From Luteimonas rhizosphaericola (GTDB lineage Bacteria; Pseudomonadota; Gammaproteobacteria; Xanthomonadales; Xanthomonadaceae): a DNA stretch of 64,000 nt. The translations under genes and the position numbers were made by a program. How positions within the stretch are numbered: position 1 is the stretch's first letter; every line of letters starts with the position of its first letter. Shown piece after piece: positions 61,169-64,000 of this stretch. The notes beneath the pieces are model-generated. The model was not told where the DNA came from. It saw only the letters and a list, made by a program, of their open reading frames with translations, and did not search any database. The DNA is taken from assembly GCF_029888045.1 (NCBI RefSeq), contig NZ_JARXRN010000021.1:232935-296934 (forward strand), given 5' to 3'.

Positions 61169-62518
61169 TCACTCCTGGGCGGGCGCGAAGGTCAGGGTGG
61201 CGATCACGCCCTGGGTCTCGCCCGGCACCACCCGCACGTTCCAGCCGTAGAGCGCGCACAGCCGGCGCACGATCGACAGGCCGATGCCGCCGCCCTGCGA
61301 GTGTTCGGCGTGGGTGCCGCGGTAACCGCGCTCGAACAGGCGTGCCGCGTCCTCGGCACTGAGGCCGGGGCCGGAGTCGATCACCTCCACCGCATTGTCG
61401 AGCAGCCGCACCACCACCTCGCCCTGCTGCGTGTACTTGACCGCGTTGCCCACCAGGTTGCCGAGCGCGACAGTGACCGCCGATTCCGGAGCATCGACCA
61501 CCACCTGCCCCGGCGCACCGTCGAGCCGCAGCCGCAGCGGCTTGCTGCCGAGCTGGCCGCGGTGGGCGTCGAACAGCTGCTCGGCCACCCGGGCGACGTC
61601 GGTGGCCCCGTGTCCGCGCTCGTTGCGCGAAAGCAGCAGCAGTGCGCTGATCAGGTCGGTGCACTGCTGTTCGGCGCGCTGGATGCGCAGCAGCCGCGCG
61701 CGGGTCTTGTCGTCAAGCTCCGGGCGCGAGAGCAAGAGTTCCACCGCCCCGCGGATCACCGCCAGCGGCGTGCGCAGTTCGTGGCTGACGTCGGCGTTGA
61801 ACTCGCGGTCGCGCTGCACCACCTCGGTCAGGCGCGCAGCGTAGTCGTCCAGCGCCTTGGCCAGTTCGCCGACCTCGTCGTCCGGGAAATGCGGGGCCAG
61901 CGGGTCGGGCGCGGTACTGCCGCCGGACTGCCCGAGGCGTGCCGCCAGCTCCGAGACCGGACTCATCACCCGCGACGCCGACCACCACCCCAGCAGCAGC
62001 GACAGCAGCGAGAACAGCAGCACCGAGCCCAGGATCGCGCGCCGGAACTTGTCCTCGCCCTGGCGCACCTGGGTCATGTCGTAGGCGAGGAAGAACCAGG
62101 CTTCCGGCGTCTTGCGCACGGCCAGCAGGTAGTTGGTCTCCTGGCCGAATTCGTCGATGTCGCTGAAGTTGTGGATGCCGTCTTCCAGCCGCGCCCATTC
62201 CGGCCGGTTGGCGCGCACGGTGTCGAAGCGGTCGGCGGGGAACACCCAGGCCCGCATCTGCGCCACCGGCGCCACGGGCTGTTCGGGGTTGAGCGCGTAC
62301 TCGTGCGCGGCCGCGTCGATGTTGCGGTTGAGCACGTCCTCGACCAGGTCGTTCTCGACCCGGTTGCGGGTCCAGTTGGTCGCGAAGGCGAACAGGACCA
62401 TCAGGCCGACGCCCAGCAGGAAGAACGTCAGGATGATGCGGCTGCGCAGCCGCCTGCGGTAGCGGCGTGCGGCGCGGCCGCGCGCCGGGGTCGGCCGCTC
62501 CGCGTCAGCCTGCGCCAT
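61169..62518 (-). CDS. Sensor histidine kinase of OmpR-type two-component system
   Basis: A 449-residue membrane kinase. TM1 is at about 26-46 (IILTFFLLGVGLMVLFAFAT), a periplasmic sensor runs to about 150, and TM2 is at about 155-175 (ILGSVLLFSLLSLLLGWWSA). A HAMP-like region leads to HisKA with VSHELRTPLAVIRGAVELLL (phospho-acceptor His246). HATPase motifs are GNLVGNAVKYTQ (N box), VIDSGPGLS (G1) and GGGIGLSIVRRLCAL (G2). Its start overlaps the regulator gene by 14 bases, so it is translated after it. The pair resembles ColRS/PhoPQ-like systems, the stimulus is not evident. Confidence 0.94.
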   Translation of the reverse strand: MAQADAERPTPARGRAARRYRRRLRSRIILTFFLLGVGLMVLFAFATNWTRNRVENDLVEDVLNRNIDAAAHEYALNPEQPVAPVAQMRAWVFPADRFDTVRANRPEWARLEDGIHNFSDIDEFGQETNYLLAVRKTPEAWFFLAYDMTQVRQGEDKFRRAILGSVLLFSLLSLLLGWWSASRVMSPVSELAARLGQSGGSTAPDPLAPHFPDDEVGELAKALDDYAARLTEVVQRDREFNADVSHELRTPLAVIRGAVELLLSRPELDDKTRARLLRIQRAEQQCTDLISALLLLSRNERGHGATDVARVAEQLFDAHRGQLGSKPLRLRLDGAPGQVVVDAPESAVTVALGNLVGNAVKYTQQGEVVVRLLDNAVEVIDSGPGLSAEDAARLFERGYRGTHAEHSQGGGIGLSIVRRLCALYGWNVRVVPGETQGVIATLTFAPAQE

Positions 62519-63188
62519 CGGGCGCGGCGATCCGGTAGCCGATGCCGTGGCGGGTCTGGATCAGCGGCACGTCGAACGGCTTGTCGATCACCGCGCGCAG
62601 GCCGTGGATGTGCACCCGCAGCGAGTCCGAATCGGGCAGTTCCTCGCCCCAGACCCGGGTTTCCAGGTCCTGGCGGGTGACCACTGCCGGCGAGGCTTCC
62701 ATCAGCGCCTGCAGGATCTTCAGCGCGGTCGGGTTGAGCTGCACCAGCTTGCCCTGGCGACGCACTTCCAGGGTGTCGAGGTTGTACTCGAGGTCGTGCA
62801 CGTCCAGCACCCGCGTCTGCACGCCCTTGCCGCGGCGAGAGAGCGCGTTCAGCCGAACCTCGACTTCCTGCAGCGCGAAGGGCTTGACCAGGTAGTCGTC
62901 GGCGCCGGAATCGAAGCCGGCGAGCTTGTTGTCCAGGCTGTCGCGCGCGGTCAGCATCAGCACCGGGGTCTGCTTGCGGGCCTCGTTGCGCAGCTTGCGG
63001 CAGACCTCGAGCCCGTCGATCCCGGGCAGGTTGAGGTCGAGCACGATCGCATCGAAGTCGTGGACCACCGCCAGGTGCAGGCCGGTGACGCCGTCGGCGG
63101 CGAAGTCGACGGTGTGGCCGCGGTCCTCGAGATAGTCGCCGAGGTTGGCGGCGATGTCCTGGTTGTCTTCGATGACGAGGATGCGCAT
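62505..63188 (-). CDS. OmpR-family response regulator (ColR-like)
   Basis: A 227-residue DNA-binding regulator. The receiver domain has MRILVIEDNQDIAANLGDYL, phospho-acceptor Asp51 in AIVLDLNLPGIDG, Thr80 in LMLTARD and Lys102 in YLVKPFA. The winged-helix output domain has VQLNPTALKILQALMEASPA and SDSLRVHIHGLRAVIDKPFD with the recognition helix, ending TRHGIGYRIAAPDGAG. The sequence is close in pattern to ColR of Pseudomonas and Xanthomonas, but without alignment I leave the symbol open. First gene of the operon with the kinase. Start ATG 63188. Confidence 0.95.
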   Translation of the reverse strand: MRILVIEDNQDIAANLGDYLEDRGHTVDFAADGVTGLHLAVVHDFDAIVLDLNLPGIDGLEVCRKLRNEARKQTPVLMLTARDSLDNKLAGFDSGADDYLVKPFALQEVEVRLNALSRRGKGVQTRVLDVHDLEYNLDTLEVRRQGKLVQLNPTALKILQALMEASPAVVTRQDLETRVWGEELPDSDSLRVHIHGLRAVIDKPFDVPLIQTRHGIGYRIAAPDGAG

Positions 63189-63302
63189 GTACGGATTCCG
63201 TGGGGGCGGCCGGTTGGACCGCGGGATGGGGTTGCGGTTCCGCCGGCGCGGGAGGCGGATTCTGTCACACGCCCCGGTCGCGGCCGCGTCGACGCGCACC
63301 CA

Positions 63303-63334
63303 CAAAAGAGCCCAGACGATGCCATCGCCTGGGC
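63303..63334 (-). terminator. Rho-independent terminator downstream of rimK-like gene
   Basis: On the minus strand an 11-bp stem (63334-63324 with 63320-63310, one G-T wobble, GGC loop) is followed by TCTTTTGTG. It lies about 100 bases past the rimK-like stop and ahead of the response regulator, separating the two units. Confidence 0.85.
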
Positions 63335-63436
63335 CCAAAAGGACTGCCCCGATTACCGTAAATCCGTTGCTGCCCCTTGGACAAGGAAACAGGAGAGAGC
63401 GCGGAATCCGGTGCCGACACGGTAGTCCCGGGCCGA

Positions 63437-64000
63437 TTAAACCTTCGTTAAATCGGAACCGCTTCGGAGGTTAATCCGGCGCCTGGTAGCGCGCCGCCGG
63501 CGTTGCCCGGATCCTGCATGATCAAGGCCTGAGACGGCGTTTTCGATGATTTTCGCTGCAATATCGACGCCGGTCGCGTCTTCAATGCCTTCCAGCCCGG
63601 GTGAGGCATTGACCTCGAGCACCAGCGGGCCGCGGCGCGAGCGGATCAGGTCTACGCCGGCGATCCCCAACCCCACCGCCCGCGCGGCGCGCACGGCGAC
63701 GTCGCGCTCTTCCGGCGTGGTATCGATCGCCACCGCGGTGCCGCCGCGATGCAGGTTGGAGCGGAAGTCGCCCGCCGGCGCCTGGCGCTGCATCGCCGCC
63801 ACCACCTCGTCGCCCACGACGAAACAGCGCAGGTCCGCGCCCTCGGCCTCGGCCACGAATTCCTGCACCAGGAAATTCGCGTACAGCCCGCGCAGCGCCT
63901 CCACCACCCCGCGCGAGGCCGACAGCTTCTCGGTCAGCATCACGCCCGCGCCCTGGGTGCCCTCGTTGAGCTTGACCACGTGCGGCGGCGGCCCGAGCAG
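63437..64000 (-). CDS. rimK: RimK-like ATP-grasp ligase, partial (N-terminus beyond window)
   Basis: The C-terminal 187 residues of an ATP-grasp enzyme that adds glutamate to ribosomal protein S6 or related substrates. The frame enters from the right edge without a break: [20 protein letters not shown], then [40 protein letters not shown], and [20 protein letters not shown] with [19 protein letters not shown] (the metal-binding Asp/Glu/Asn). This is the RimK pattern. After IIENAVSG there is a basic tail ([20 protein letters not shown]) of about 30 residues, longer than usual. A terminator follows. The start is outside the window. Confidence 0.92.
   Translation of the reverse strand: MLGPPPHVVKLNEGTQGAGVMLTEKLSASRGVVEALRGLYANFLVQEFVAEAEGADLRCFVVGDEVVAAMQRQAPAGDFRSNLHRGGTAVAIDTTPEERDVAVRAARAVGLGIAGVDLIRSRRGPLVLEVNASPGLEGIEDATGVDIAAKIIENAVSGLDHAGSGQRRRRATRRRINLRSGSDLTKV

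Overview
This 64-kb window is chromosomal DNA of very high G+C content. Gene content and protein sequences point to a gammaproteobacterium of the Xanthomonadaceae/Lysobacteraceae (Lysobacter or Luteimonas-like). Pointers include a FadE-type acyl-CoA dehydrogenase under a TetR regulator, a HemP/TonB receptor/'hemin transport protein' heme locus, an SAH riboswitch before ahcY, an alanine/lysine-rich histone H1-like protein and short REP-like palindromes. I see no rRNA, tRNA, CRISPR array, insertion sequence or prophage. Almost every gene is a housekeeping or core-accessory gene, and most long open frames on the opposite strand are high-G+C shadows.

Layout. 1-5.7 kb: end of a TPR gene, two regulators (XRE, TetR), then fadE with a strong promoter and a palindromic operator, a DUF4442 thioesterase-like protein and a small membrane protein. 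5.9-9.9 kb: a nucleotide-exchange/MFS-like carrier, a GMC oxidoreductase and an EamA exporter. 10.2-18.9 kb: one 8.7-kb gene for a cyclic beta-1,2-glucan synthase (NdvB/ChvB type). 19.1-23.2 kb: an M48 peptidase with a TerB-like C-terminal region, LemA and an exported serine hydrolase. 23.4-24.8 kb: a histone H1-like gene and a long gene-poor stretch holding a probable small RNA or leader attenuator. 24.8-29 kb: gcvH, gcvT, a CDF metal exporter, NfeD and a stomatin-like protein. 29-31.6 kb: ECF sigma factor, membrane anti-sigma candidate and an exported PDZ protein. 31.6-35.9 kb: a Fur-controlled heme uptake operon. 35.9-42.5 kb: aldo/keto reductase, a degenerate GGDEF protein, NupC transporter plus ribokinase, a DUF4893 lipoprotein and DusB.

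42.5-48.7 kb is rich in lipid genes: a translationally coupled CDP-alcohol phosphatidyltransferase / PlsC-like / CdsA-like cassette, a DUF457 membrane hydrolase, an LpxH-like phosphoesterase, and a fusion of a PlsC-like acyltransferase with a GNAT-like domain that resembles OlsF-type ornithine lipid synthases. 49-57 kb holds the methyl cycle: metK, ahcY (with SAH riboswitch) and metF, with a circularly permuted ATP-grasp/alpha-E pair, tag and a DUF3228 gene between them. 57-64 kb: a second GGDEF protein, a DUF4124 protein, ilvE, an exported isoaspartyl methyltransferase, an OmpR-family two-component system and the 3' part of a rimK-like gene.

The best-supported regulatory elements are the fadE promoter/operator, the Fur box before hemP, the SAH riboswitch, and several stem-loop terminators. 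The most interesting open questions are the small transcript at 24.1-24.3 kb, the OlsF-like fusion, the ATP-grasp/alpha-E pair of unknown product, the M48-TerB fusion and the variant CDP-alcohol phosphatidyltransferase cassette.
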